DNA of 64,000 nucleotides from Cohnella zeiphila (GCF_014212055.1 NZ_JACJVO010000036.1:1-64000), one strand, 5' to 3'. Positions 32,790 to 42,314 are shown, counted from the first letter of the stretch. A program made the numbers and translations. Notes: generated from the letters alone by a model not told the origin.

Positions 32790-33545
32790 TTAAAGGGATT
32801 TATTCCTGTAATCCGTCGGGGTCATTCCAAAGTAGTTCTTAAAGGCTCTGGAGAAATTGTGAGCGTTTTCATAACCGGTGAAAATAGCCACTTCGTAAGT
32901 CTTGAATTGTGTATTCCTCAGCATCTCGGCCGCCTTCTCCAATTTGACCGAAATGGTGTAATCCGAAAAGTTTTGTCCCGTTTTTTGCTTGAAGAATCTG
33001 CTGAAATAATAAATATTCATATGAATCAGCTCGGCCGCCTGTTTCAGATTGGCCTCCCGGTAGTTTTCCTTAACATAGTTTTTGATGGTTTCGATAATCT
33101 TATCGTAGTATCCCAGCGATTTTTCTTCATGCAGGGGCTCCGGGTTCGTCCGTTCAAGGCGACGGCGCTCAGCGTCAAGTTCGTCCTTTATCTTGTTGAA
33201 TACCTGAGAAAGCTCCTTGAACTTTGTAGGCTTTACGATATAATTGCAAACCCCGTATACGATCGCCTTTTGAGCGTAATCAAAATCCTTATAGGCGCTA
33301 ATGAATACGATTTTTGTATTTCGTCTGTTTTCGTACACCTCTTTGGCAAGCTCAATGCCGGTGAAAATGGGCATTTTGATGTCGCACAGGATGACATCGA
33401 CAGGATGGAGGGAAAGGTAATCGAGAGCCTGCTTCCCGTTCTCGCTCTCTGCAACCACTTCGAAGCCCAAAGTATCCCAAGGGATGTAATTGACAAGACC
33501 GTCTCTGATTTTTACTTCGTCATCAGCGATTAACAGTTTGTACAT
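32790..33545 (-). CDS. Response regulator, YesN/AraC type, short form
   Basis: A 251-residue regulator. The receiver has DDE at 8-10, phosphorylation site VILCDIKMPIFTG (Asp near 55) and NYIVKPTKF. After a brief linker the C-terminal AraC domain (about 150-250) reads AAELIHMNIYYFSRFFKQKT and then VAIFTGYENAHNFSRAFKNY before FGMTPTDYR. The long linker found in most YesN proteins is missing, so it is about half the usual 500 residues. The ATG is preceded by GAGGGC. It is divergent from the binding-protein gene at 33850, with repeated boxes in between. Confidence 0.9.
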   Translation of the reverse strand: MYKLLIADDEVKIRDGLVNYIPWDTLGFEVVAESENGKQALDYLSLHPVDVILCDIKMPIFTGIELAKEVYENRRNTKIVFISAYKDFDYAQKAIVYGVCNYIVKPTKFKELSQVFNKIKDELDAERRRLERTNPEPLHEEKSLGYYDKIIETIKNYVKENYREANLKQAAELIHMNIYYFSRFFKQKTGQNFSDYTISVKLEKAAEMLRNTQFKTYEVAIFTGYENAHNFSRAFKNYFGMTPTDYRNKSL

Positions 33546-33564
33546 GGCATGCCCTCGATATTCT

Positions 33565-33584
33565 ATTATTCTGAATTATTCTGA
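33565..33584. repeat. Tandem 10-bp repeat before the regulator gene
   Basis: ATTATTCTGA occurs twice head to tail (33565-33574 and 33575-33584), 20 bp upstream of the regulator start. It could be a regulator site spaced by one helical turn. Confidence 0.45.
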
Positions 33585-33676
33585 AAACCATTATATTAGC
33601 AGATTATAAAATATTCAATTGACCGGGCCAACTTTACTTGCGGATAAGAACCCGGATTGGTCGCTTTTCCGCACGA

Positions 33677-33757
33677 AAGTTAAATACGGATACGAAAAGT
33701 CAAAACAAGAGACCTCTTTTGCAAAACAGTTAAATTGGGATAGCAGAAGTAAAATGG
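33677..33757 (+). promoter_or_regulatory. Direct repeats before the fucoside importer operon
   Basis: AGTTAAATACGGATACGAAA from 33678 and AGTTAAATTGGGATAGCAGA from 33728 recur exactly 50 bp apart, each followed by an AAGT(C)AAAA element. A weaker third CGGATAAGAA lies at 33641. Direct repeats fit an AraC-type output domain; the YesN-type regulator next door is the obvious candidate to bind them. Confidence 0.5.
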
Positions 33758-33849
33758 AATAGGTTTCAATCCGCTTCTCAAATACGCATAATGAAACACG
33801 CTAGGTACCTTAGCATACAGAAAGATTAATAAAGGGAGGATACGATGAA

Positions 33850-35199
33850 ATGAGAAAAAGAAAAATTGTAAGGGCTATCATTTATCTTTGCAGCGCTCTA
33901 CTTCTGGCCGGGGTTCTCTCGTCCTGTTCTTCGAATCAGAAAAACTCATCTTCGAGCAGCGGCGATGCAAGTTCCAGCAATCGAAAAGTCAACCTAAGAT
34001 TTTCGTGGTGGGGCGGCGACGACCGAAACCAGGCCACCCTCGACGCGATAAAAAAGTATACGGATAAATATCCAAACGTAAGCATTTCAGGCGAATACAC
34101 GGGAGACATGGGGGGCTACCGAGACAAACTTGCGACGCAAATTGCCAGCGGATCGGCTCCGGACCTTATTCAGGTCGACGTCACCTGGCTGCCGGGGTAT
34201 GCGCAAAAAGGCGATATCTTCGCCGATATGACAAAATATAAGGACATCATCGATACCAGCAGCTTTGATCAGAATTTCATCAACCAGTTCAGCATGTTCG
34301 ACAATAAGCTTCTCGGCCTGCCGCTGGGCATCAACGCGGTAACCTTCATGTACAATTCCGAACTGCTCAAGAGCGCCGGCGTGAACATCACCGACAATTG
34401 GGATTGGGACACGTTCATCACCGAAGGCAAAAAAGTGCATCAGGCGAACAGCAGCGAATATTTCCTCAACATCAATTCCCAGGGCCTGTTTGAGAATGTG
34501 TGGTCAAACTACGTCAGGCAGCTTACCGGGGAAAAACTGGTGAGCGACGATTATGTAATCGGCTTCAACAAGCAGCAGGCCAGTCAGGGCTTTGCGCTCA
34601 TCAAGCGGTTCTATGACGAGAACATCGTCCAGCCCGCCGAGGAGGCTACCGTCTACGACAAGCAGATTCAGCAAAACCCCAAGTGGGTTGCCCAGCAGTT
34701 CGGCGGCGCGCTGAATTACGGTTCCAACCTGACTCTGTTCAAATCGGGTTTGGGCGCCGCGCCGGCCACAGCCAATATCCCGGTGGTACAAGGCGCAAAG
34801 AACACATCCATCATTGTCAGACCCCAATCGTTCATCGTCATCAACAATAAGTCGCCGGAAAAAGAGGAAAGCGCGAAATTTATCAATTTTCTTCTCAACG
34901 ATAAGAATTCCCAGCTGGCGCTGAAGGACACAAGATCCGTTCCGCCTACGCAGACGGCCAGAACGGCGCTGGAGGAAGCCAAGCTGATTGATCCGCTTTC
35001 CGTCGCGATCGTAAATCAGGCGCTTCCGAAGCAAGGTCTCGCCGACAACAATCTGTCGACCAACCAGCAGCTCAACGATGCGGCCGTCAGCATCATTCAG
35101 GAGATCCAATTCGGCAAAACAACGCCCGATCAGGCTGCCGACCAATTGCTCAGCCAATGGAAGGATATCCTGCGGGAGCTGAAAGATAACCAGCAGTAA
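33850..35199 (+). CDS. ABC importer solute-binding lipoprotein, CUT1 (fucoside locus)
   Basis: A 449-residue surface lipoprotein. The signal peptide ends in LSSC with Cys26, followed by a Ser/Asn linker. The mature protein has family-1 features (RFSWWGGDDRNQATLDAIKK, GSAPDLIQVDVTWLPGYA, ESAKFINFLLND). GGGAGG lies ten bases before the ATG; the nearby ATG at 33845 stops after one codon. It heads the operon with two permeases, a GH95 enzyme and three sugar-modifying enzymes. The likely ligand is a fucosylated or L-galactosylated oligosaccharide, inferred from the enzymes. Confidence 0.9.
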   Translation: MRKRKIVRAIIYLCSALLLAGVLSSCSSNQKNSSSSSGDASSSNRKVNLRFSWWGGDDRNQATLDAIKKYTDKYPNVSISGEYTGDMGGYRDKLATQIASGSAPDLIQVDVTWLPGYAQKGDIFADMTKYKDIIDTSSFDQNFINQFSMFDNKLLGLPLGINAVTFMYNSELLKSAGVNITDNWDWDTFITEGKKVHQANSSEYFLNINSQGLFENVWSNYVRQLTGEKLVSDDYVIGFNKQQASQGFALIKRFYDENIVQPAEEATVYDKQIQQNPKWVAQQFGGALNYGSNLTLFKSGLGAAPATANIPVVQGAKNTSIIVRPQSFIVINNKSPEKEESAKFINFLLNDKNSQLALKDTRSVPPTQTARTALEEAKLIDPLSVAIVNQALPKQGLADNNLSTNQQLNDAAVSIIQEIQFGKTTPDQAADQLLSQWKDILRELKDNQQ

Positions 35200-35215
35200 G
35201 GATCCAAGACCGGTT

Positions 35216-35254
35216 AAATATCGAATGCTGCTCACAAGGCAGCATTCGATATTT
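35216..35254 (+). terminator. Intercistronic hairpin between receptor and permease genes
   Basis: AAATATCGAATGCTGC and GCAGCATTCGATATTT form a perfect 16-bp stem with a 7-base loop and no T run. It probably protects the receptor mRNA 3' end or partly terminates, giving more receptor than permease. Confidence 0.7.
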
Positions 35255-35286
35255 AGATAAAAACTCAGAAAGTTGGTTGGGCTTCT

Positions 35287-36216
35287 ATGGTAACCATAAA
35301 AAGGAAACGGAAAGGAAGCGGCAAAAGCGGGATTACGATGAAGGATGATCTGAGGGCTCTGCTTTATTTAAGTCCCTGGGTTCTCGGATTTCTTGTCTTT
35401 CAGTTCTACCCCCTGATCGCATCGCTCGGTTATTCGTTCACCAATCTGAATTTGATGGGCACCACACGATTTATCGGTTTCAAAAACTATATCACGATGT
35501 TTACAAGAGACCCCGACTTTTATCAGTCTTTGAAGGTCACTGCCGTGTATGTCCTGTTTTCCGTACCTTTCAAGCTGATTTTTGCGCTTTTCGTCGCGGT
35601 GCTGCTGAATATGAAAATAAGAGGTGTAAACTTTTTCAGAACCATTTATTATATTCCTTCCATACTGGGGGGAAGCGTTGCCGTGTCCATCCTCTGGAGG
35701 ATTTTGTTTGCCAAGGACGGCATCGTAAACAGGGCCATTGCTTATCTGCATATACCCGCCGTAGACTGGCTGGGCAGCCCGAATATCGCCATTTACACAC
35801 TGGGCTTGATTATCGTCTGGCAGTTCGGTTCCCCCATGGTGTTGTTCCTGGCGGGACTGAAGCAGATTCCCAGTTCGTTTTATGAAGCCGCCCTGGTTGA
35901 CGGCGCATCCAGACCAAGGATGTTCTTCTTCATCACGCTGCCCATGCTGACGCCGATATTGTTCTTTAATCTGATCATGCAGATGATCAGCGCGTTTCAG
36001 GAGTTTACCTCGGCGTTCGTCGTCACGAACGGCGGCCCGATGAAATCAACCTATCTATACGGTATGAAGCTGTACTCGGAGGGCTTCAGCCACTTCAACA
36101 TGGGCTATGCGAGCGCCTTGTCGTGGGTCTTGTTCATCATCATCTTTATCCTGACGATCGTCATCTTCAAAACGTCCAACAACTGGGTCTATTACGAAGA
36201 CGGGGGGAACATGTAA
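35287..36216 (+). CDS. Sugar ABC importer permease (fucoside locus)
   Basis: A 309-residue membrane protein with six hydrophobic segments, the first at YLSPWVLGFLVFQFYPL. The EAA loop reads EAALVDGASRPRMFFFITLP, near residue 200. The ribosome site is weak (GGTTGG), which fits lower output than the receptor. The stop overlaps the start of the second permease by one base (TAATG), so translation is coupled. Confidence 0.9.
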   Translation: MVTIKRKRKGSGKSGITMKDDLRALLYLSPWVLGFLVFQFYPLIASLGYSFTNLNLMGTTRFIGFKNYITMFTRDPDFYQSLKVTAVYVLFSVPFKLIFALFVAVLLNMKIRGVNFFRTIYYIPSILGGSVAVSILWRILFAKDGIVNRAIAYLHIPAVDWLGSPNIAIYTLGLIIVWQFGSPMVLFLAGLKQIPSSFYEAALVDGASRPRMFFFITLPMLTPILFFNLIMQMISAFQEFTSAFVVTNGGPMKSTYLYGMKLYSEGFSHFNMGYASALSWVLFIIIFILTIVIFKTSNNWVYYEDGGNM

Positions 36217-37055
36217 TGGCGAGAGTATCCAGAGATTCCATCAAATACATTCTGCTGATCGCGGTCGGCATGATCATGATCTACCCCTTTGTGTGGATGT
36301 GCCTGGCAAGCTTCAAAAGCAATGACGAGATTTTCGGGTCGCTGAACCTGCTGCCGTCCAAGATATCGTTTGCTCCTTTTGCGAAGGGCTGGGAGGGCAG
36401 CGGCCAGTATACGTACACCAATTTCTTTAGTAATTCCTTTTGGCTAGTGATCCCGACCACCCTGTTTACGGTTTTGTCCAGCGTGGTCGTGAGCTATGCG
36501 TTTGCGCGATTAAAGTTCCATTTTAAAAATGCCGCTTTCATGCTTATGATCGCAACGCTGATGCTGCCCAACGCGGTCGTCATCATCCCGCGGTACATGA
36601 TATTCAATAATCTACACTGGGTAGATTCGTATTTGCCGTTCATCGTACCGGCTCTTCTTGCCTGCAATTCGTTCTTTATATTCATGATGGTTCAGTTTTT
36701 CAGGGGCTTGCCCAAGGAACTGGATGAATCGGCCTATATCGACGGCTGCAATTCCTTTGAAATCCTGGTCAAGATACTCGCCCCGCTCTGCAAGCCCGCC
36801 ATTATTTCCGCATTCCTGTTCCAATTCATTTGGACCTGGAACGACTTTTTCAATTCGCTGATTTATATAAACAGCGTGAGCAAATATACGGTAACCCTGG
36901 GGCTGCGCATGTCGCTTGACAACGAATCGGGCGTCACGCCCTGGAACCAGGTCATGGCTATGTCCTTTATGACCATTGTTCCGTGTGTACTGCTGTTCTT
37001 TTTTGCGCAGAAGTATTTTGTGGAGGGCATCGCGACAACGGGCCTTAAAGGCTGA
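36216..37055 (+). CDS. Sugar ABC importer permease, second (fucoside locus)
   Basis: A 279-residue membrane protein. The start at 36216 shares a base with the preceding stop and has GGGGGGA upstream. Its EAA-type loop is ESAYIDGCNSFEILVKILAP, then FIWTWNDFFNSLIY, and the C-terminus is QKYFVEGIATTGLKG, all standard for CUT1 second permeases. It partners the protein encoded upstream; no ATPase gene follows. Confidence 0.9.
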   Translation: MARVSRDSIKYILLIAVGMIMIYPFVWMCLASFKSNDEIFGSLNLLPSKISFAPFAKGWEGSGQYTYTNFFSNSFWLVIPTTLFTVLSSVVVSYAFARLKFHFKNAAFMLMIATLMLPNAVVIIPRYMIFNNLHWVDSYLPFIVPALLACNSFFIFMMVQFFRGLPKELDESAYIDGCNSFEILVKILAPLCKPAIISAFLFQFIWTWNDFFNSLIYINSVSKYTVTLGLRMSLDNESGVTPWNQVMAMSFMTIVPCVLLFFFAQKYFVEGIATTGLKG

Positions 37056-37115
37056 TAGGCCGCAGGCTTTGTCCCCTGACGGATGACCAGTTTTTACGAG
37101 GGAGGAGAAAAGAAA

Positions 37116-39521
37116 ATGAAACTTGAAGACGTGGAAAAAGGCTTCGCATACCCGGGCTCGTTGTGGTGGTATAAAACCCCTCCAACCAAGTTTTGGGAAG
37201 GGCTGCCGCTTGGGACCGGACGGTTCGCCGCAATGGTCTACGGCAATCCCTTCCAGGAAAAAATAACATTCAACGACGAGACGTTATGGACTGGCAGCCC
37301 TTATAATCCCAACAATGCGCAAGGCCCCGAGATTTTGAAAAAGGTCCGAGAACTGATCATGGAGAAGGACTACACGCAGGCGGACAAGGAAATCATGAAG
37401 CTTGGCAGCCGCCCCATGTACACTCAATGCTATCAGGCCATGGGCGTTCTGAATGTGAGATTCGACGATCATACCGATTATTCGGATTATCGAAGGCAAC
37501 TGGATATGGATAACGCTGTCGCATCGGTTTCCTATCGCAGCGACGACGTAACCTACAAAAGAGAGGTATTCGCCAGCTTTCCGGATCAGGTGGTGGTTCT
37601 GAGGCTGAGCGCGGACAAGCCCGGAAAAATCAGCTTTACCGCCTGGTTCGATACCCTTCACACAGACGCAACGAGCGCGGTGGATGCGAATGGAACTCTC
37701 GTCATGAATGGCCGGGTGCAGGATCAGCTTATGACGGACACGCAAACCCCATATGATCCGCTCATCAGAAGTCAAATGAAGTGGCAGGCGGGTCTGAGAG
37801 TGGCTTCGCGAGGAGGCGTGCAGTCGGCCGTATCCGTTGATGCCGGCGAAGGTCGGCAACCGGTGGCGGGCATTCGGATTAGCGGCGCGGACGAGGCCAC
37901 TTTGATCCTGGCGGGCGCGACCAACTTCGTAAAGTGGGATGACATCTCCGCAGACGAGCAGGAAGCCTGCATGAAGTATCTGGAAGCCGGCGATTTGCAT
38001 TACGAGACTCTATTGGAGAGGCATCTGCAGGATTATCAGCCGCGTTTCGGCAGCTGCAGGCTTTTCCTCGGCACCGACATGCACCCCGAAGAGGATACGA
38101 CGGAAAAACTCGAGGACCTCAGGAACGGCAGAGACGACGCTCATTTCGCCGCCACGTACTTCCAGTATGCGAGATATCTGCTGCTTGCCGCCGCAAGGGA
38201 AGGCACCTTTGCCTTTAACAATCACAATATCTGGCTGAACGACCTTATGGGCAGATGGGAAGGGCGCTGGACCTTAAACATCAATATTCAGGAGTGCTAT
38301 TGGCCGGTTGAAAGCACCAACTTGCCTGAAATCAACGACTCTCTTTTATTTTTCGTACAACAGCTGTACGAGGCGGGAAAAAGGACCGCCGGAGAGGTAT
38401 ACGGGTTTGACGGCTGGTGTGCGCACCATGGAGTCGATATCTGGATGAATACGGCGTTTACGAGCCCTTCGCCGCATTTCGGCTTTTTTCCCACGGCCGG
38501 GGCATGGCTGTGCCAGCAGCTGTACGAGCATTACAGGTATATGCCCGATAGGGAGTACCTGCAAAAGATATATCCTATTCTAAGGGACGCAGCCCTGTTC
38601 TGTATGGAATTGCTGGTCGAGGACCCCGAAACGGGCCATCTTGTCGCATGCCCGTCGGCTTCGCCGGAGAACGAGTTTATCAATCCGGCGGACGGCACTC
38701 CCACGGGGCTTTCCATGGGGTCTTCCATAGACACGCAGATGATCCGCTGCCTGCTGAGGAATTGTATCGAAGCATGCGCGAGTCTCGGAACGGACGCGCA
38801 ACTGAGCGGCAGAATGGAGCAAGCTCTGCGCAGGCTTCCGCCGCACAAGATAGGTAAACACGGGCAATTGCAGGAATGGTATTACGACTTTGAAGAGTAT
38901 GAGGTAGGGCACCGTCACCTCTCGCACCTGTTTGCCTTTTACCCGGATGACGATATTACGCCCCAGAAGAGCCCGGAGCTGACACAAGCGGTCAAAGCGG
39001 TTCTGGACAGAAGGGGAGAAGATAAGCTCGGCTGGTCGGGCGCCTGGAAAATCAACCTTTACGCAAGGCTGGGAGAAGGGGACAAGGCGCATAGTTATCT
39101 TTACCGCATGCTGTGCGACGTCAGCATTCATCCCCGCGAGGAAGACAGCACGGTAACTCCTTCGTTTGAAGGCAATCAGGGAATACAGGGCGTCTGCGCC
39201 GGGATCGCCGAGATGCTTCTGCAGAGCCATGAAAACGAGATAAAACTGCTGCCGGCTCTGCCCAAGGTATGGACAGCCGGGTCCGTTGCGGGACTGCGGG
39301 CCAGGGGCGGATGCGAGGTAGATATCCGGTGGAAGGACGGAAACCTGGCGGTTGCCGCATTGAAACCGAAACTTGACGGCAGATGCAGAGTGCGGGCGAA
39401 GACTCCCATTGCCGTCGCGGCGGCCGACAGGGCCGCGGATGTGACAAGGCTCAACGATTTTTGTGTGGAATTTACGGCAAAGGCAAATGAGGTCTACTAC
39501 GTAACGCCACTGCAAAATTGA
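37116..39521 (+). CDS. GH95 alpha-L-fucosidase / alpha-L-galactosidase
   Basis: An 801-residue enzyme without signal peptide, so cytoplasmic. The N-terminal beta domain starts LWWYKTPPTKFWEGLPLGTG with MVYG, the usual GH95 opening. The (alpha/alpha)6 barrel has GTFAFNNHNIWLNDLMGRWE then WTLNINIQECYWPVESTNLP, the region with the Asn residues that activate water, and further on EEDSTVTPSFEGNQG near residue 680, which holds the likely acid region. It releases terminal alpha-1,2-linked L-fucose or L-galactose from imported oligosaccharides, as from xyloglucan or pectin side chains. The ATG at 37116 has GGGAGGAG upstream. Fucose mutarotase in the same operon supports a fucose-type product. Confidence 0.9.
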   Translation: MKLEDVEKGFAYPGSLWWYKTPPTKFWEGLPLGTGRFAAMVYGNPFQEKITFNDETLWTGSPYNPNNAQGPEILKKVRELIMEKDYTQADKEIMKLGSRPMYTQCYQAMGVLNVRFDDHTDYSDYRRQLDMDNAVASVSYRSDDVTYKREVFASFPDQVVVLRLSADKPGKISFTAWFDTLHTDATSAVDANGTLVMNGRVQDQLMTDTQTPYDPLIRSQMKWQAGLRVASRGGVQSAVSVDAGEGRQPVAGIRISGADEATLILAGATNFVKWDDISADEQEACMKYLEAGDLHYETLLERHLQDYQPRFGSCRLFLGTDMHPEEDTTEKLEDLRNGRDDAHFAATYFQYARYLLLAAAREGTFAFNNHNIWLNDLMGRWEGRWTLNINIQECYWPVESTNLPEINDSLLFFVQQLYEAGKRTAGEVYGFDGWCAHHGVDIWMNTAFTSPSPHFGFFPTAGAWLCQQLYEHYRYMPDREYLQKIYPILRDAALFCMELLVEDPETGHLVACPSASPENEFINPADGTPTGLSMGSSIDTQMIRCLLRNCIEACASLGTDAQLSGRMEQALRRLPPHKIGKHGQLQEWYYDFEEYEVGHRHLSHLFAFYPDDDITPQKSPELTQAVKAVLDRRGEDKLGWSGAWKINLYARLGEGDKAHSYLYRMLCDVSIHPREEDSTVTPSFEGNQGIQGVCAGIAEMLLQSHENEIKLLPALPKVWTAGSVAGLRARGGCEVDIRWKDGNLAVAALKPKLDGRCRVRAKTPIAVAAADRAADVTRLNDFCVEFTAKANEVYYVTPLQN

Positions 39522-39541
39522 ATATAGAAAGGGCTAATCGC

Positions 39542-40594
39542 ATGAAAAGAAAAAGGTTGGGGAAGACATATATTTCGCTCTCGGTGCTGGGCATGGGATG
39601 CTGGGCATACGGCGGAGGAGCGTACTGGGGCGAGCAGAGTCAGAAGGACGTGAACGACGTCGTGCACGCCGCGCTCGACCAGGGAATCAATTATTTCGAC
39701 ACCGCTGAGGTATATAACGACGGAGAGAGCGAGCGGTCGCTGGGACTTGCGCTCAAGGGCAGGAGGACGCAGGCCGTCATCGGCACAAAGGTCAGCACCT
39801 CCAACACCAAATCTGCCGCTCTGCGAAAGCACTGCGAGGAAAGCCTTCGCCGGCTTGGCACGGATTACATCGATATCTATATGCTGCACTGGCCGATTAA
39901 CCAGAAGGCCATCGAGCATTTTACCGCCGATCAGAGCCTCATCTCCTCGCCGCCCACGGTTCAGGAGGCTTTCGACACCCTGATGCAGCTGCGCAGGGAA
40001 GGCAAGATCCGTGCGGTCGGCATCAGCAATCACGGCCTGCGGCAGATGGAAGAGGCAAGGCAGACAGGCGCCGATATCGCGGTCAACGAGCTGCCGTACA
40101 ATCTCATATCCAGGGCCATCGAGGACGGGATTATGCCGTATTGCGTCGACAATCAAATCGGAGTTCTCGGCTACATGGCCATGCAGCAGGGCATTCTCAC
40201 GGGGGCGCACTCCACCGCAGATTCTCTCTCGGCTCCCCGGGCTCACTCAAGGCACTTCCATTATACCAGAGGCGGCGACATGTCCCGTCACGGGGAGGAA
40301 GGGGCCGAGGAGGAAATCTTTGATTTGCTTCGCGGGATGAAGGAAATCGCCGCGGAGATCCATACCGACATTCCGACTCTGTCTCTTGCGTGGGCCATGG
40401 CCGGGGAAGGGATCACCAGCACGCTGGTCGGCTCGCGCAATGTCGCGCAGTTGATGATAAATGTAAAGGCCGCCTCGGAGCCGCTGCCGCGCGATGTCAT
40501 CGAGAGGCTCAATAAGCTCAGCGAGCCGGTGCTGGCTAAGCTTGGAACCAACCCGGACTACTACGAGAACAGGAATAACAGCCGAATTTACTAA
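39542..40594 (+). CDS. Aldo/keto reductase, likely sugar 1-dehydrogenase
   Basis: A 350-residue TIM-barrel oxidoreductase. The catalytic tetrad is visible: Asp in YFDTAEVYND, Tyr of the same segment, Lys in IGTKVS and His in MLHWPIN. The cofactor end reads GSRNVAQL. A longer-than-usual loop (about 215-250, SAPRAHSRHFHYTRGGDMSR) marks it as the subgroup of hypothetical plant-sugar AKRs. Sitting between a fucosidase and a sugar-acid dehydratase, it plausibly oxidises L-fucose or L-galactose to the lactone. The ATG at 39542 has AAAGGG upstream. Confidence 0.85.
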   Translation: MKRKRLGKTYISLSVLGMGCWAYGGGAYWGEQSQKDVNDVVHAALDQGINYFDTAEVYNDGESERSLGLALKGRRTQAVIGTKVSTSNTKSAALRKHCEESLRRLGTDYIDIYMLHWPINQKAIEHFTADQSLISSPPTVQEAFDTLMQLRREGKIRAVGISNHGLRQMEEARQTGADIAVNELPYNLISRAIEDGIMPYCVDNQIGVLGYMAMQQGILTGAHSTADSLSAPRAHSRHFHYTRGGDMSRHGEEGAEEEIFDLLRGMKEIAAEIHTDIPTLSLAWAMAGEGITSTLVGSRNVAQLMINVKAASEPLPRDVIERLNKLSEPVLAKLGTNPDYYENRNNSRIY

Positions 40595-40610
40595 TGGGAG
40601 GTACGGGGTC

Positions 40611-41759
40611 GTGAAAGTCAAAAGCATGGAATTGTTCAAGGTGCCGCCCCGCTGGCTTTTTCTCAAGATTACGACCGAATCCGGGCTCGTAGGCTGGGGC
40701 GAGCCGGTCGTCGAGGGCAAGGCCGACACGGTGGCTGCCGCCGTCGAAGAAATGAAGGATTATGTGATTGGAAGAAACGCCAATGAAATTGAGGATATTT
40801 GGCAGGTTCTGTACCGCTGCGCTTTTTACCGCGGCGGGCCGATCCTGATGAGCGCCATCTCGGGCATCGAGCAGGCGCTGTGGGATATAAAGGGAAAGGC
40901 CTTGAACGCACCGGTTTACGAATTGCTGGGCGGGGCCGTCAGGGAGAAGCTGAAGGTCTATTGCTGGATCGGAGGCGACCGGCCGGACCATGTGGCGACC
41001 GCGGCGCTTGAAAAATTCAAGCAGGGCTATACTGCCGTCAAGATGAACGCCACGCCGGAGATCGGCTGGATCGATAATTTCAGAGTCGTTCAGGATGTCC
41101 TGGACCGGGTGCAGTCCGTAAGGGATGCTCTGGGGTATAAAATGGATATCGCCCTGGATTTTCACGGAAGAGTGCATAAAGCCATGGCAAGGGTCCTGAT
41201 GAAAGAACTGGAGCCGTTTAAACTGATGTTTATCGAAGAGCCGGTTTTGACGGAGAACGAGGAGGCTTTCGCGGAGCTTCGGCGGCACACCTCCACGCCG
41301 ATTGCGACGGGTGAGCGCAATTATACCCGCTGGGGATATAAAAACATGCTTCATAACGGCGGCGTGGATATCCTGCAGCCGGATCTAAGCCATACCGGGG
41401 GCATTCTGGAAGCCAAAAAGATTGCCGCCATGGCAGAGGCCTACGATGTTGCCATCGCCCCGCACTGCCCGCTTGGGCCGATTGCGCTCGCAGCCTGCGT
41501 TCAGCTGGATTTTTGCACACCCAATGCCTTTATACAGGAGCAGAGCCTTGGCATCCACTATAACCAGGGTTCGGACCTGCTTGACTATCTGAAGGATCCT
41601 ACCGTTTTTGAGTATAAGGATGGGCATATCGGCAGGCTGGACAAGCCGGGTCTTGGCATCGAAGTCAACGAGGATAAAGTGAGGGAAATGGCGGCGGTCG
41701 GCCACCATTGGAGAAATCCGGTCTGGAGGCTTGGCGACGGGGTCCCCGCGGAGTGGTAG
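40611..41759 (+). CDS. dgoD: Galactonate-dehydratase-type enolase superfamily enzyme
   Basis: A 382-residue enzyme closely like bacterial D-galactonate dehydratase: PPRWLFLKI...GWGEPV, FYRGGPILMSAISGIEQALW, LDFHGRVHK, FIEEPVL, TGERNYTRWG, LQPDLSHTGGI and APHCPLGPIALAAC. Metal ligands (Asp, Glu, Glu) and the two catalytic His are present in these segments. It removes water from an aldonate to give a 2-keto-3-deoxy acid. The start is GTG with GGGAGGT eight bases upstream. In this operon the true substrate may be the acid made by the aldo/keto reductase (L-fuconate, L-galactonate) instead of D-galactonate. Confidence 0.88.
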   Translation: MKVKSMELFKVPPRWLFLKITTESGLVGWGEPVVEGKADTVAAAVEEMKDYVIGRNANEIEDIWQVLYRCAFYRGGPILMSAISGIEQALWDIKGKALNAPVYELLGGAVREKLKVYCWIGGDRPDHVATAALEKFKQGYTAVKMNATPEIGWIDNFRVVQDVLDRVQSVRDALGYKMDIALDFHGRVHKAMARVLMKELEPFKLMFIEEPVLTENEEAFAELRRHTSTPIATGERNYTRWGYKNMLHNGGVDILQPDLSHTGGILEAKKIAAMAEAYDVAIAPHCPLGPIALAACVQLDFCTPNAFIQEQSLGIHYNQGSDLLDYLKDPTVFEYKDGHIGRLDKPGLGIEVNEDKVREMAAVGHHWRNPVWRLGDGVPAEW

Positions 41760-41839
41760 AACCCAAAGGCCCCCTCGACGTCCCGGACGCCTCTGCCAAC
41801 CGGCTGGAAGAAATATAAAAACGGAAGGGAAGTTTTCTT

Positions 41840-42277
41840 ATGCTGAAGGGGATTCCCTCGATACTCTCTCCCGAGCTAATGAAGGTTTTGATGGAAATGG
41901 GGCATGGGGATGAGATTGTCCTTGCCGACGGGAACTTCCCGGCGGCAAGCACCGCCGCAAGGCTCGTGCGCTGCGACGGTCACGGCGCGATGGCGCTGCT
42001 CGACGCGGTGCTGCAGTTCTTTCCGCTCGATTACGCGGTACGGCAACCGGTGGCGCTGATGGCGGTGACGCCCGGAAATCCCTATCAGCCGCATATATGG
42101 GATGAATATTTCTCATGCATAAAAAAGTATAATGACCATTTCAGCGGATTTGAATATATGGAACGGTTTTCGTTCTACGACAGGGCAAGTAAGGCGTACG
42201 CGGTGGCGGCTACCGGGGAAAGAGCGCGTTTTGCGAACGTAATCCTGAAAAAGGGCGTTGTGACGGAAAATGAATAA
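41840..42277 (+). CDS. fucU: L-fucose mutarotase (RbsD/FucU family)
   Basis: A 145-residue enzyme that interconverts alpha and beta anomers of the released sugar. The family signature MGHGDEIVLADGNFPA, with the catalytic His, is at about 19-34. The C-terminal RASKAYAVAATGERARFANV is also typical of FucU. GGAAGGGAAG lies before the ATG. An 80-bp gap separates it from the dehydratase gene with no terminator. It makes L-fucose-type product the most probable sugar in this operon. Confidence 0.9.
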   Translation: MLKGIPSILSPELMKVLMEMGHGDEIVLADGNFPAASTAARLVRCDGHGAMALLDAVLQFFPLDYAVRQPVALMAVTPGNPYQPHIWDEYFSCIKKYNDHFSGFEYMERFSFYDRASKAYAVAATGERARFANVILKKGVVTENE

Positions 42278-42314
42278 AGGATCGGCCCGTATCGGAACAT
42301 AAATGAAAAAAGGG

